From the NCBI GenBank assembly GCA_003994795.1, contig AP018269.1, forward strand, positions 2,545,346 to 2,609,345: a stretch of DNA of 64,000 nt, given 5' to 3'. A program made the translations under genes and the position numbers. Position 1 is the stretch's first letter; every line of letters starts with the position of its first letter. This document shows positions 32,097 to 41,603 of the stretch, in pieces. The notes under the pieces were generated by a model that worked only from the letters and a program-made list of their open reading frames with translations, was not told the origin of the DNA and made no database searches. This DNA is from Cylindrospermum sp. NIES-4074. GTDB lineage: Bacteria > Cyanobacteriota > Cyanobacteriia > Cyanobacteriales > Nostocaceae.

Positions 32097-32282
32097 ATGA
32101 AAGCTACAGAACAACTAGTTCGTTTTTTAGACCAGGAGTTAAGTATCCCCATCGGGTCAATTTCTCTAGCATTACGACATTGTGAGCAAACCCCCCATTT
32201 CTTACCCATGATCCTTTGGCAATATGGGTTAGTGACACTGGATCAGTTAGCTCAGATTTTTGATTGGTTGGAAACGGTATAA
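32097..32282 (+). CDS. DUF2949 family protein
   Basis: 61-residue cyanobacterial protein matching the DUF2949 style. MKATEQLVRFLDQELSIPIG opens it, followed by the helix pair SISLALRHCEQTPHFLPMIL and WQYGLVTLDQLAQIFDWLET. It is soluble and helical, possibly a small adaptor. It is separated by 67 bases from ftsH downstream on the same strand. The role is unknown; the family is confined to cyanobacteria as far as I recall. Confidence 0.82.
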   Translation: MKATEQLVRFLDQELSIPIGSISLALRHCEQTPHFLPMILWQYGLVTLDQLAQIFDWLETV

Positions 32283-32349
32283 TTAACTACTATTCTAACG
32301 CAATAACTCACATTTTCAACAGTTTTGATTCTCAGTGTAGGTGATATTC

Positions 32350-34212
32350 ATGCCCATTAAAGAACAGTCTAGGCCGCCTCGTCCCCGTCTGATTGCCAAT
32401 ATATTACTGGCAGTATCAGGGTTATTTTTGCTAGTAAATTTGTTTTTACCAAATCTATTTGGTAGTCAAACTCCCGGCGTTCCCTATAGTCTATTTATTC
32501 ATCAAGTCCAAGAAGGAGAAGTCAGCCGCGTTTCCGTTGGTCAAAACGAAATTCGCTATCAAATCAAAGCAGAGAATGGGCAACCGGGCCCAATATTTGC
32601 TACCACACCCATTTTTGATTTAGAGTTACCCAAACTGCTAGAAGAAAAAGGAGTTGAGTTCGCCGCTGCACCACCACCTAAAAATAGTTGGTTTACAACC
32701 CTTCTCGGTTGGGTAATTCCACCGTTAATTTTTGTAGCTATTTGGCAGTTCTTTATCTCCCGCAGCGGTGGCGGTGGTGGCCCCCAAGGTGTGCTATCCA
32801 TTGGGAAAAGCAAAGCCAAGGTTTATGTTGAAGGTGAATCAGCGAAAATCACTTTTAAAGATGTAGCTGGGGTAGAAGAAGCTAAAACCGAGTTGGTGGA
32901 AATCGTGGATTTCTTGAAAACTCCGGCACGCTTTACCGATATTGGCGCGAGAATTCCTAAAGGTGTGTTGTTGGTGGGGCCTCCAGGTACAGGTAAAACC
33001 CTGTTAGCAAAAGCTGTCGCTGGGGAAGCAGGTGTTCCTTTCTTTAGTATCTCTGGTTCCGAGTTTGTAGAATTATTTGTGGGTGTGGGTTCTTCCAGGG
33101 TGCGCGATTTGTTTGAGCAAGCGAAGAAACAAGCTCCCTGTATTATCTTTATTGATGAGTTGGATGCGATCGGTAAATCTCGCAGCAGCAATGGTTTCTA
33201 TGGCGGTAATGATGAACGGGAACAAACCCTCAACCAGTTATTAACTGAGATGGATGGATTTGCGGCTGGTGGTGCCACAGTGATTGTATTAGCAGCTACG
33301 AACCGCCCAGAAACCCTTGACCCGGCTTTGTTGCGTCCCGGTCGCTTTGACCGTCAAGTGTTGGTAGACCGTCCTGATTTATCTGGTCGGGAGGAAATTC
33401 TCAAGATTCACTCCCAGAAGGTAAAATTAGGAACAGATGTGGATTTGAAAGCGATCGCCACTCGTACCCCTGGTTTTGCTGGCGCAGATTTGGCAAACTT
33501 GGTGAATGAAGCGGCATTATTAGCAGCTCGCAATCGCCGGGAAACCATTGCTCAAGAAGACTTTGCTGAAGCTGTTGAACGGGTTGTTGCAGGTTTAGAG
33601 AAGAAAAGCCGGGTATTGAATGAAGTTGAGAAAAAGATTGTCGCTTACCATGAAGTTGGTCACGCCTTGGTGGGGTCACTCATGTCTGGAAGTGGACGGG
33701 TAGAAAAGATTTCGATCATTCCCCGTGGCATGGCTGCTTTGGGCTATACCCTGCAATTACCGACCGAAGACCGCTTTTTAATGAATGAAACAGAATTGCG
33801 GGGTCAAATCGCCACCCTGTTGGGGGGACGTTCAGCGGAGGAGATTGTCTTTGGTAGTATTACCACCGGCGCTGCTAACGATTTGCAACGGGCAACCGAT
33901 TTGGCAGAACGCATGGTGACTACTTATGGTATGAGTAAAGTGTTGGGGCCTCTGGCTTATCAGCAAGGTCAACAAGCTATGTTCTTGGGTAATGCACCCA
34001 ATCCCCGCAGGAACGTGAGTGAAGACACGGCTAAAGCTATTGATAGCGAAGTGAAGGAAATTGTGGATGTGGCTCACGAGCAAGCTTTGGCGATTCTCAG
34101 ACAAAATCGAGATTTGCTCGAAGCGATCGCCACTCAACTATTAGAGACTGAAGTTATTGAAGGGGAGAAGTTACACAGTCTACTCTCCCAAGTGCAAGCG
34201 CTTACTGTCTAA
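32350..34212 (+). CDS. ftsH: ATP-dependent zinc metalloprotease FtsH
   Basis: 620 residues from the ATG at 32350, chosen over the GTG at 32341 because AGGTGA sits seven bases upstream. It has two membrane segments ([36 protein letters not shown]) around a lumenal or periplasmic loop. The AAA domain has Walker A GPPGTGKT (about 210-217), Walker [35 protein letters not shown] and the pore motif FVELFVG. The protease domain has the zinc site HEVGH (about 434). FtsH degrades photodamaged D1 and other membrane proteins in thylakoid and plasma membranes. Cyanobacteria have four copies; I cannot say which one this is with certainty. Confidence 0.96.
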   Translation: MPIKEQSRPPRPRLIANILLAVSGLFLLVNLFLPNLFGSQTPGVPYSLFIHQVQEGEVSRVSVGQNEIRYQIKAENGQPGPIFATTPIFDLELPKLLEEKGVEFAAAPPPKNSWFTTLLGWVIPPLIFVAIWQFFISRSGGGGGPQGVLSIGKSKAKVYVEGESAKITFKDVAGVEEAKTELVEIVDFLKTPARFTDIGARIPKGVLLVGPPGTGKTLLAKAVAGEAGVPFFSISGSEFVELFVGVGSSRVRDLFEQAKKQAPCIIFIDELDAIGKSRSSNGFYGGNDEREQTLNQLLTEMDGFAAGGATVIVLAATNRPETLDPALLRPGRFDRQVLVDRPDLSGREEILKIHSQKVKLGTDVDLKAIATRTPGFAGADLANLVNEAALLAARNRRETIAQEDFAEAVERVVAGLEKKSRVLNEVEKKIVAYHEVGHALVGSLMSGSGRVEKISIIPRGMAALGYTLQLPTEDRFLMNETELRGQIATLLGGRSAEEIVFGSITTGAANDLQRATDLAERMVTTYGMSKVLGPLAYQQGQQAMFLGNAPNPRRNVSEDTAKAIDSEVKEIVDVAHEQALAILRQNRDLLEAIATQLLETEVIEGEKLHSLLSQVQALTV

Positions 34213-34241
34213 ATTTTGATTTGGCTCACAGTTAGCTGATT

Positions 34242-34282
34242 GCAAAAAAAGCGGAATCCAACACCAGGGTTCCGCTTTTTAG
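34242..34282 (+). terminator. Rho-independent terminator of ftsH
   Basis: AAAAGCGGAA(T)CC ... GG(G)TTCCGCTTTTT forms a stem flanked by A and T runs, about 35 bases past the stop. The symmetry also lets it act on minus-strand transcripts from the eCIS-core gene. Confidence 0.8.
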
Positions 34283-34388
34283 TTTTATCCAGGACTTACG
34301 CAATAACTCTTGAAACTCTTATTCCTTCGCGTCCTTTGCGTCCTTTGCGGTATGCCGACCGCACCTACGCGAACGTTTCCTCATAATT

Positions 34389-36344
34389 TTAGCTACTACT
34401 ACTACTTCCGCTACTACTACCACTAGAGTTCTTGCTAGGATGACTCAAGCCTCCTTTCTTCCCGGTAGCAATCTCGCTAGGCGTTTTGATAATCAACCCA
34501 GCACTGGCATCTATACCTGCTGCATTGACTATTTCTTCGGCAAACCTGGCGCAATTCATACCTGTTTTTGTGGGACTTAAGGATCTTCCTGTAATCGCAT
34601 ATATATATTTGCCTTGATCATTTTCAGCCTTCATAGTTTGTCCTTTATTCAGCGCATTAGCTGCTTGCTTATCCGTAATATCCCAGGTTCTGGATATCTT
34701 ACCCGCTAGATTTTCCAAATAGCTATCTGCGGCTTTATCGTCAATATTAATTGTGATACTTCCACCAAATGTTTCTGGTTCAGCACTTCCTGAGTTGCTA
34801 TTAGTTGACCCAGAATACACTATAGAACCACTGTCCTTCTCATTACTTACCGTTCCACTGTCAACACTTCCTATGTGTTTAACTTGTCGGTGGTCACTGC
34901 TGCCACTTCCCCCACTGCCTCCACTAGCACTGTCACCTTTGCCACCTTTTGCTGTGAGGTGCATAACACCATTTTTGGCTTCTCCACCTTGGGTTATGTA
35001 TTCAAATGCTACCCAGGAATGTCCTCCTGTTATACCTTCATCCTTACATATTGCTGCGATTATTCCTTGTCCTCGTTTGATAGTCTTACCTTTAGCTAAT
35101 TTACTCTTTTTCTCTTCTACTGGATTGTCAGCTTCCACAACTGGTTGATTATCTGCAACTTGAGGATTTGAGGAATTACTGACCTTATCTAAGCTGGATT
35201 GATTGCTGTCTTGCCCGGAACCTTTTTGTTGTTTTTGAACTTCTGCAATTTCTGTTGATACTTGTACAGATAAATTTTCTATTTGCTCCATTTTATTAAC
35301 CTTCTGATTTGCTCCACCAGAATAGTTCGCATTCCATTTTCCTATTAGTGTAGAAATTTGGAGCAATATATCAAGTTGTGCTTGATAATCTTTATTATCT
35401 GCCTCGATTTTGTTATACTTTTCCACCAGTTCATTCATTTGTTCGGTTGTAGATTTACCGATTAACTGATGTCCTATAATATTTGCGGGTAGAGGTTTAA
35501 TGGACTGATCAGTTTTTGTTTGGATAACTTCTTGTTTTTGCTGCACCACATGGGTTAACTCATGGGCAATCAACTCCTGCCCCCCACTACTCCCCGGATC
35601 ATACGCCCCCTGACGAAAGAATACATCTTGCCCTGTGGTAAATGCTTGTGCTTGGATCGATTGATTCATCTGATCAGACTGGGTATCTGTATGAACTTTC
35701 ACACCACTAAAATTTGCCCCAAATGCCTGCTCCATTGGTTGCCGGATACTTGTGTCTAGAGGCTGTCCACTACCCCTTAGCCGTTCGATTGATGATTCTA
35801 GATTGGATGGTGCAGCGATCGCCTGATCTGACTGACGCTGTACCATTGGGGTAATGAGTTTCTCTGCCTTCGGTTTCATTCGCAGTTTGCCCGTCTCATC
35901 CCCCATCTGCTGATGCTGTAAAGCATTCCCATTAGCAGAAAGTGGCGGTGCTGGTGTCTGCATCCTCATCACTACCTGCTGCGCCATCTGATCCGCTTCC
36001 TGCTCATACTTATCCCCAGGCGCACCGATTGTTAATTTTGCCTGCACCGCAATTCCCCCCAAGCCTTCAGCAACAAGAGGTAGCGGCGCACGCTGAACAA
36101 AGCTTGGTACATTAGCTTGGGACTGTGTTTGTTTCTCCCCAGATGCTTCGGCCCTGCCTAACATCTTCATTTGTAAAAAATCCGCTGCCTGTTGACTATA
36201 TTCTGTGACATCTGACTCTTTTGCTGTTGTCTCCAACCCCTTTGGCTGTACAACAACAGCACCCTGTCCATTTTGGCTGTTACTCGTTTTGGGGGCAGTG
36301 GTCGGTATTCTTGATGATTTTGGATGCTGTAGTGGTTTATACAT
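34389..36344 (-). CDS. eCIS core (DUF4157) domain protein with papain-like C-terminal domain
   Basis: 651 residues. The disordered N-terminus includes AKLTIGAPGDKYEQEADQMA. The eCIS core follows at about 190-275: TSIRQPMEQAFGANFSGVKV, AFTTGQDVFFRQGAYDPGSS and HELTHVVQQ. A helical linker follows. The C-terminal part has GGHSWVAFEYITQGG (His near 441), a Ser/Gly-rich insertion, YIYAITGRSLSPTKTG and NCARFAEEIVNAAG (Cys near 599), then a Ser-rich tail. His before Cys fits a circularly permuted papain/NlpC-P60-like fold, inferred to be a protease or amidase toxin. It is divergent from an AAA+ ATPase gene, with overlapping control region. I infer an injection-system cargo. Confidence 0.85.
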   Translation of the reverse strand: MYKPLQHPKSSRIPTTAPKTSNSQNGQGAVVVQPKGLETTAKESDVTEYSQQAADFLQMKMLGRAEASGEKQTQSQANVPSFVQRAPLPLVAEGLGGIAVQAKLTIGAPGDKYEQEADQMAQQVVMRMQTPAPPLSANGNALQHQQMGDETGKLRMKPKAEKLITPMVQRQSDQAIAAPSNLESSIERLRGSGQPLDTSIRQPMEQAFGANFSGVKVHTDTQSDQMNQSIQAQAFTTGQDVFFRQGAYDPGSSGGQELIAHELTHVVQQKQEVIQTKTDQSIKPLPANIIGHQLIGKSTTEQMNELVEKYNKIEADNKDYQAQLDILLQISTLIGKWNANYSGGANQKVNKMEQIENLSVQVSTEIAEVQKQQKGSGQDSNQSSLDKVSNSSNPQVADNQPVVEADNPVEEKKSKLAKGKTIKRGQGIIAAICKDEGITGGHSWVAFEYITQGGEAKNGVMHLTAKGGKGDSASGGSGGSGSSDHRQVKHIGSVDSGTVSNEKDSGSIVYSGSTNSNSGSAEPETFGGSITINIDDKAADSYLENLAGKISRTWDITDKQAANALNKGQTMKAENDQGKYIYAITGRSLSPTKTGMNCARFAEEIVNAAGIDASAGLIIKTPSEIATGKKGGLSHPSKNSSGSSSGSSSSS

Positions 36345-36455
36345 AAGTTTCTTTGCTTTATTTAACAGTTGAAAAATAGTTTGTGTCCAGTCTATCCCAA
36401 GTTAATATTTCAGTTAGATAATTTTTTATTCCTACAGAGAATATTAAATAAGATT
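36345..36455. promoter_or_regulatory. Shared divergent control region of eCIS-core and AAA+ genes
   Basis: These 111 AT-rich bases separate the minus-strand eCIS-core start (36344) from the preferred plus-strand AAA+ start (36456). Both promoters must lie here, which suggests co-regulation. No operator-like repeat was identified. Confidence 0.45.
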
Positions 36456-38438
36456 ATGAATACATCCCATCTTTCCCTTAGTTCTCAATTTAATCTGCAA
36501 CAGTTATACGCTAACCTAGAAAAAATTCGTAGAAGCCTTAAACAATATATATACCACCAACAAACGGGAACAATTGAGTCCAAGGATTCACCTTTACCAT
36601 TACTTCCTATCCCAGAAACCAATCCTCCTAGTACAATTGACACACTTTGTAATCTTTTTCACCTCTCTGCCTTTGAGCGTGATATTCTCCTGTTGTGCCT
36701 GGGGATAGAACTAGACCCCCATTTTGAAACTCTCTGCGCTGAAGCTAATAACTCCCCTCAACGAATTTATCCCACTTTCGCATTAGCACTGGCAGCCTTT
36801 CCCGAAGCAGATTTCCGTGTAGTATCTTCGCTTTATCCTTTGCGGCGCTGGCAATTAATTATCGTGGGTGAGGGTACTTCTGTATGCCAATCCCCCCTGC
36901 GAATTGACCCCCGGATTTTCTGTTATCTGCTGGGGGAAGCAGAACTTGATCTCAAACTATCTTCCATTGTCAGCCCCTTACCCACAGAGTTAACATATCT
37001 CCCACCATCCCACGAAAACCTCGTCCATCAAATCGCTACTACCTGGAGACAAAATTGGGCTACTGCCACTTGGCCAGTGTTTCAACTCTGTGGAGCAGAT
37101 ATCTCCACTAAGCAATCCATAGCCAGGGCTGTATGTAACCTAGTTGGTTTCAATTTAATGCAGATGTCTGCCGAATTTCTGCCCACCTCCCCGGATGAAT
37201 GCCATCTTTTGTTGCAACGCTGGTATCGGGAAGCAATTTTGACTAACTGCGTCTTATTCCTTGACTGCAATGCTTTCAATCTCAACGATCCTGTTCGAGC
37301 AGCTACCCTCACCCAGTTTATCGAAGGTATCAATAGCTTATTAATTGTCAGCACTCAAGAAAGATTGCGGCAACACCAACGTTCCCTCCTAACTTATGAT
37401 GTCCCAGCTTTGACGCACCAAGAGCAACTTGAACTTTGGCAAACCCATCTTGATACCAGTACACAAGAGTTAAATGGTCATCTGGAAGGGATAGTGTCCC
37501 AATTCAACCTCTCTAGTACGACTATCCAAGCTGCTTGTTCACACGTCAAGAATCAAGGAAATGAGGCAAAAAAGGAACCCTTGTCCACCCAAATCTGGAA
37601 TTTCTGCCGCTTCCAAGCTCGTCCCCACCTCGATGATTTAGCCCAACGAATGGAATCTAGCGTCACTTGGGCAGATTTGGTGCTACCGGAACGAGAGAAA
37701 CTGATTCTTCAAGATATTGCCTCTCATCTGCGTCATCGTACCCAAGTGTACCAAAATTGGGGTTTTGCGAAAAAAGGAGGCAGGGGTTTAGGCATTAGTG
37801 CGTTATTTCATGGGCAAAGCGGTACTGGTAAAACTCTGGCTGCTGAGGTGCTGGCACGGGAATTTCGCCTAGATTTATATCGCATTGATTTGAGCGCAAC
37901 GGTAAGTAAATATATTGGGGAAACTGAGAAGAATCTACGGCGGATCTTTGATGCAGCAGAAACAGGGGGTGCAGTGCTGTTGTTTGATGAAGCTGACGCG
38001 ATTTTTGGTAAACGGACTGAGGTGAAAGATAGTCACGATCGCCATGCTAATGTGGAAGTTGCCTATTTGCTGCAACGGATGGAGGCTTACCAAGGTTTGG
38101 CTATTCTCACCACCAACCTCAAAGACTCTCTAGACCAAGCTTTTACCCGGCGCATCCGGTTTATGGTGCAGTTTCCCTTCCCCGATGCAAAAGCCAGGAT
38201 GGAGATTTGGCAACGTGCTTTTCCTCCCCAAACCCCTACCAAGAACATCGATTTTCAGCAACTTGCCAAGCTAAATGTCTCCGGGGGTAATATCCGAAAT
38301 ATCATTTTAAATGCTGCTTTTATAGCTGCTGAAGCTGGGGAACCCTTACAGATGCCCCACTTAGGCCAAGCTGCCCAGCAAGAATATCTGAAAATTGGGC
38401 GCTCTCTTACTGACACTGAAATCAAAGACTGGATTTAA
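36456..38438 (+). CDS. AAA+ ATPase, probable eCIS-associated (Cis15-type)
   Basis: 660 residues from the ATG at 36456 (MNTSHLSLSSQFNLQQLYAN); an in-frame TTG at 36369 would add 29 unlikely residues. A helical N-terminal domain of about 400 residues (LSAFERDILLLCLGIELDPH near 85) comes before an AAA+ module. That module has Walker A GQSGTGKT (about 453-460), Walker B AVLLFDEADAIFG (about 506-518), sensor TTNLKDSLDQAFTRRIRFMV with Arg finger and C-terminal lid helices. Similar N-domain plus AAA+ proteins accompany contractile injection systems and are thought to act on assembly or cargo loading. It pairs head-to-head with an eCIS-core gene. A GGCAG ... CTGCC hairpin follows at 38462-38482. Confidence 0.85.
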   Translation: MNTSHLSLSSQFNLQQLYANLEKIRRSLKQYIYHQQTGTIESKDSPLPLLPIPETNPPSTIDTLCNLFHLSAFERDILLLCLGIELDPHFETLCAEANNSPQRIYPTFALALAAFPEADFRVVSSLYPLRRWQLIIVGEGTSVCQSPLRIDPRIFCYLLGEAELDLKLSSIVSPLPTELTYLPPSHENLVHQIATTWRQNWATATWPVFQLCGADISTKQSIARAVCNLVGFNLMQMSAEFLPTSPDECHLLLQRWYREAILTNCVLFLDCNAFNLNDPVRAATLTQFIEGINSLLIVSTQERLRQHQRSLLTYDVPALTHQEQLELWQTHLDTSTQELNGHLEGIVSQFNLSSTTIQAACSHVKNQGNEAKKEPLSTQIWNFCRFQARPHLDDLAQRMESSVTWADLVLPEREKLILQDIASHLRHRTQVYQNWGFAKKGGRGLGISALFHGQSGTGKTLAAEVLAREFRLDLYRIDLSATVSKYIGETEKNLRRIFDAAETGGAVLLFDEADAIFGKRTEVKDSHDRHANVEVAYLLQRMEAYQGLAILTTNLKDSLDQAFTRRIRFMVQFPFPDAKARMEIWQRAFPPQTPTKNIDFQQLAKLNVSGGNIRNIILNAAFIAAEAGEPLQMPHLGQAAQQEYLKIGRSLTDTEIKDWI

Positions 38439-38599
38439 TTTGAGGAGAAATGGTTCAGGAGGCAGGGAACAGAAAACTGCCTTCTACGAAATATATTTTA
38501 ATAAAAAACTTCTGGCAAAGAAGCTAATTTATGATTGAGAGACGTAGGTAATTTATCTGTGTAAATCTCGTGGTTGAATTTCCCTAAAATTTATTTTTA

Positions 38600-38947
38600 A
38601 TGAATACTATCTTCCACATCACCCAAGGCCAACAATGGCAAGAAGCAAAAAAACTCGGAACTTATCGCGGTGATACTCTGGATACTGAAGGCTTTATTCA
38701 TTGTTCTCAAGCTACGCAATTAGTCAAAGTTGCAAATAGGTTTTTTGCTAATCAACAAGGTTTGGTTGTTCTTTTTATTGATGTTGAACAGGTGCAAGCG
38801 GAAATTCGTTATGAGTTGGCTGAGGTTGATGAGTTGTTTCCTCACATTTATGGTGCTTTAAATATTGATGCTGTGTTTCAGGTGATCGATTTGCAACCTG
38901 GGGAGGATGGTTTTTTTGAGCTTCCGTTGGATGTTGGAAGTTTATAA
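38600..38947 (+). CDS. DUF952 domain protein
   Basis: 115-residue protein of the DUF952 family: TIFHITQGQQWQEAKKLGTY opens it and GFIHCSQATQLVKVANRFF carries the conserved His-Cys-Ser. A middle strand reads VVLFIDVEQVQAEIRYE and the end has FPHIYGALNIDAVFQVIDLQ. The fold is related to ADP-ribosyltransferase-like enzymes, but no activity is established. Cytoplasmic. Three CGCAAAGGT repeats lie just after its stop. Confidence 0.9.
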   Translation: MNTIFHITQGQQWQEAKKLGTYRGDTLDTEGFIHCSQATQLVKVANRFFANQQGLVVLFIDVEQVQAEIRYELAEVDELFPHIYGALNIDAVFQVIDLQPGEDGFFELPLDVGSL

Positions 38948-38953
38948 ACGAAC

Positions 38954-38979
38954 CGCAAAGGTCGCAAAGGTCGCAAAGG
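38954..38979. repeat. Short tandem repeat CGCAAAGGT
   Basis: Three consecutive 9-base units (CGCAAAGGT, CGCAAAGGT, CGCAAAGGA) lie immediately after the DUF952 gene, an intergenic repeat type seen widely in Nostoc relatives. A related TTTGCGTCC tandem lies at about 34326-34352. Confidence 0.6.
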
Positions 38980-38995
38980 AAGAGAGGAGGAGAAG

Positions 38996-39184
38996 ATGGA
39001 AGATAAAGCTTTTGATGCGGGTTTGTATGTTGATCAGGTGTCTTTGTTGTTGGATTTGCCGATCAAGTCTGAGTATCGGGATGGTGTGGTGGCAAATTTT
39101 GAGAGAATAATGGCGATCGCTAATCTTGTCAATTCTTTCCCTTTACCGGAGGATATTGAAGCTGCACCAGTCTTTGAACCTTAA
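38996..39184 (+). CDS. AtzG-like (DUF4089) small subunit
   Basis: 62-residue helical protein with the DUF4089/AtzG pattern: DAGLYVDQVSLLLDLPIKSE, then YRDGVVANFERIMAIANLVN and SFPLPEDIEAAPVFEP. AtzG is a GatC-like subunit that stabilises the amidase AtzE, which lies one gene downstream. GAGGAGGAGAAG before the ATG is a strong ribosome site. In other cyanobacteria the pair is usually adjacent; here a membrane-protein gene intervenes. I infer assembly with the AtzE-type amidase. Confidence 0.85.
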   Translation: MEDKAFDAGLYVDQVSLLLDLPIKSEYRDGVVANFERIMAIANLVNSFPLPEDIEAAPVFEP

Positions 39185-39286
39185 TCTGGTGAAAAATATC
39201 TAAGTAGATATCCTAGTGATTTTACTGTACTTAAATATCACTAAAAATATTAAGATATTAGCCAACAATACCATTGGCAAAATCAA

Positions 39287-39913
39287 ATGAATGATTTAGA
39301 TGAGGCTAACTCGCTGAAGTCTGCGGGTGTCGGTAGTTTGTTGGTGCGTTTGCTTTGGGTGCGTTTGGGGTTGGATGTGGTTTCTACGCTATTCTCTTTG
39401 TTGCAACTAGCAGCACCACCACTTTATCAACTGCTTAGTATCCTGGATGGACTTATATCAATAGGTGCATTAATTATCACTTTAACTTCATTCATCGTGT
39501 TTTTGATTTGGCTTTATCGTCTCCATATAGATTTAAAGAATTATTTCCAAGAATATCCAATTAAACCAGGAGGTGCTGTCGCGCGGTTTCTAATTCCCAT
39601 ATATAGCCTTTGGGGAATGTCTAACACCCTCACTACTTTTGCTGATAAATTTAAAGTCGAAGGTGGTGATTTAACTCGATTGGGTGAACAGGTGCGTGGG
39701 TTGATAGCTCCCCTATATGGTTTTACAATAGGGTTAAATGTTGTAAATCGGATTGTATTTACAAAAGTTACTCAAAGTCCTGAAGATAATTTCTTGCCCG
39801 TTTGGATTTTGTTATCTTCTGCTTTAGACATAGGTCTTACTCTTGTTATCTTACAACTAACAAAAACTATGCAAACTGCAATTAATCAACAAGCTAAACG
39901 CGCTCTCTTTTAA
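39287..39913 (+). CDS. Polytopic membrane protein (DUF4328-like)
   Basis: 208 residues with five hydrophobic stretches, e.g. LLWVRLGLDVVSTLFSLLQL, ISIGALIITLTSFIVFLIWL and PVWILLSSALDIGLTLVILQ. The WLYRLHIDLKNYF motif followed by VARFLIPIYSLWGM is the style of DUF4328 proteins, but the assignment is tentative. It sits between the AtzG-like and AtzE-like genes, 9 bases before the latter, so it is probably cotranscribed. A transport or regulatory role alongside the amidase is inferred, not shown. Confidence 0.7.
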   Translation: MNDLDEANSLKSAGVGSLLVRLLWVRLGLDVVSTLFSLLQLAAPPLYQLLSILDGLISIGALIITLTSFIVFLIWLYRLHIDLKNYFQEYPIKPGGAVARFLIPIYSLWGMSNTLTTFADKFKVEGGDLTRLGEQVRGLIAPLYGFTIGLNVVNRIVFTKVTQSPEDNFLPVWILLSSALDIGLTLVILQLTKTMQTAINQQAKRALF

Positions 39914-39922
39914 AAATGCAGC

Positions 39923-41299
39923 ATGAATTATGACTTAGCTGATGCTATTTCTATCGCCTCCGATGTTCTAACAGGCAAAGTTAGCGCTGTGGAAATCACT
40001 CAAGCTGCTTTAGCACGAATTGCGGTGCGGGATGGAGAACTTAACTGTTTTACCGCTATCACTGCGGATAAAGCTTTGGCTGATGCTGCACGCATTGATA
40101 GGGAAATTGCCCAAGGTAATTATCCCGGTGTTTTGGCTGGTGTGCCTTTTGCAGTGAAAAATCTGTTCGATATCGCTGGTTTAACAACTTTAGCAGGGGC
40201 GAAAATTAATGTTGAAAATCCCCCAGCTACTCAAGATGCAACCGCCGTTGCGAAGTTGAAACAAGCGGGTGCGGTGTTGGTTGGCGCTTTAAATATGGAT
40301 GAGTACGCTTATGGGTTTGTCACGGAAAATTCTCATTATGGCGCAACTCACAACCCCCACGATTTACTGCGGGTGGCTGGTGGTTCCTCTGGTGGTTCTG
40401 CGGCGGCGGTTGCTGCTGGGTTGGTACCCCTGACCTTGGGTTCTGATACTAATGGTTCTATTCGCGTTCCGGCGGCTTTGTGTGGCGTTTTTGGTTTTAA
40501 ACCAACCTATGGGCGTTTGTCTCGTGCTGGGGTAGCTTTATTTTCTAGCAGTTTTGACCATATCGGGCCTTTTGGGCGTTCGGTGCGGGATATTGCTACA
40601 GCTTTTGATGTGCTTCAAGGGGAAGATGCACGAGATCCGGTTTGTACAAAGCGTTCTCCTGTCAGCTGTGCAGTATCTATGCATGAAGATATTTCTGATA
40701 TTAAAATTGCGATCGCCAATGATTATTTCACTCAAGGCGCAACACCAGAAGCTTTAGCAGCAGTTCAACAGGTGGCTGAGGCTTTGGATGTGAATACTTA
40801 CGTAAATATACCAGAGGCTAACCGCGCCCGTGCTGCGGCGTTTGTGATTACAGCTAGCGAGGGAGCAAATCTGCATTTGCAGAAATTGCGATCGCGTCCT
40901 CAAGATTTTGACCATGCAACACGCGATCGCTTTCTCGCTGGGGCGTTAATCCCTAGCAGCTGGTACTTGCAAGCCCAGCGCTTTAGAACATGGTATCGCG
41001 ATCGCCTCCGAGAAGTCTTTCAAAATGTCGATATCATTCTCGCCCCCACCACACCAATTACAGCACCCTTAATTGGTCAACAAACCATGATTTTAGACAG
41101 TCAAGAAATACTCGTCCGTCCCCATTTGGGTTTGTTTACTCAACCATTATCTTTCATCGGTTTACCAGTTTTATCAGTCCCAATCAAGCGCCCAAATGCC
41201 TTACCTCTGGGTGTGCAATTAATAGCCGCACCCTACAATGAAGCCTTAATTTTACAGGTTGCAGCAGTCTTGGAGACAAAAGGTATAGTATCAGTTTAG
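39923..41299 (+). CDS. AtzE-type amidase
   Basis: 458-residue amidase-signature enzyme. The catalytic triad elements are AVKNLFDIAGLTTLAG (Lys), AGGSSGGSAAAVAAGLVPLT (cis-Ser) and GSDTNGSIRVPAALCG (nucleophile Ser). Later family blocks are FKPTYGRLSRAGV, FDHIGPFGRSVRDIA and LGVQLIAAPYNE. It resembles AtzE, the 1-carboxybiuret/biuret-type amide hydrolase, rather than GatA. The DUF4089 subunit two genes upstream supports this. A role in urea-derivative or cyanuric-acid-type nitrogen salvage is possible, but no atzF or cyanuric hydrolase is present in the window. Confidence 0.9.
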   Translation: MNYDLADAISIASDVLTGKVSAVEITQAALARIAVRDGELNCFTAITADKALADAARIDREIAQGNYPGVLAGVPFAVKNLFDIAGLTTLAGAKINVENPPATQDATAVAKLKQAGAVLVGALNMDEYAYGFVTENSHYGATHNPHDLLRVAGGSSGGSAAAVAAGLVPLTLGSDTNGSIRVPAALCGVFGFKPTYGRLSRAGVALFSSSFDHIGPFGRSVRDIATAFDVLQGEDARDPVCTKRSPVSCAVSMHEDISDIKIAIANDYFTQGATPEALAAVQQVAEALDVNTYVNIPEANRARAAAFVITASEGANLHLQKLRSRPQDFDHATRDRFLAGALIPSSWYLQAQRFRTWYRDRLREVFQNVDIILAPTTPITAPLIGQQTMILDSQEILVRPHLGLFTQPLSFIGLPVLSVPIKRPNALPLGVQLIAAPYNEALILQVAAVLETKGIVSV

Positions 41300-41459
41300 T
41301 TTTGGAATTACCTCGTAAGCTGAAAATTCTATAATTTGCATACCATCATTTAGTATAACTCTTGTGGGGGAGTCACTGCGTTGCCGGAGTTTCCCCGGTT
41401 GTAGCAAGTGGCGTTGGGCCGGACAGCCCGTCATTGATGTGCTTTATTAGAAGCGCAAA

Positions 41460-41603
41460 AGCTTATCACATCTCATCAAAGGCTCGTGGATAAACAACCT
41501 TTCCTCTATACTTCTCATGATAGCGTGCAACAGCTTATCACACTCCATCAAAGGCTCGTGGATAAACAACCTTTCCTCTATACTTCTCATGATAGCTTGG
41601 CAA
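41460..41603. repeat. 72-bp tandem duplication at the GNAT gene end
   Basis: The units 41460-41531 and 41532-41603 are nearly identical (both contain CTCATCAAAGG or CCATCAAAGG, then CTCGTGGATAAACAACCTTT and the same downstream run). Differences cluster at the unit ends. One unit holds the last codons of the GNAT gene (minus strand); the other lies beyond its stop, so the duplicated 3' end is outside the coding frame. Confidence 0.85.
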
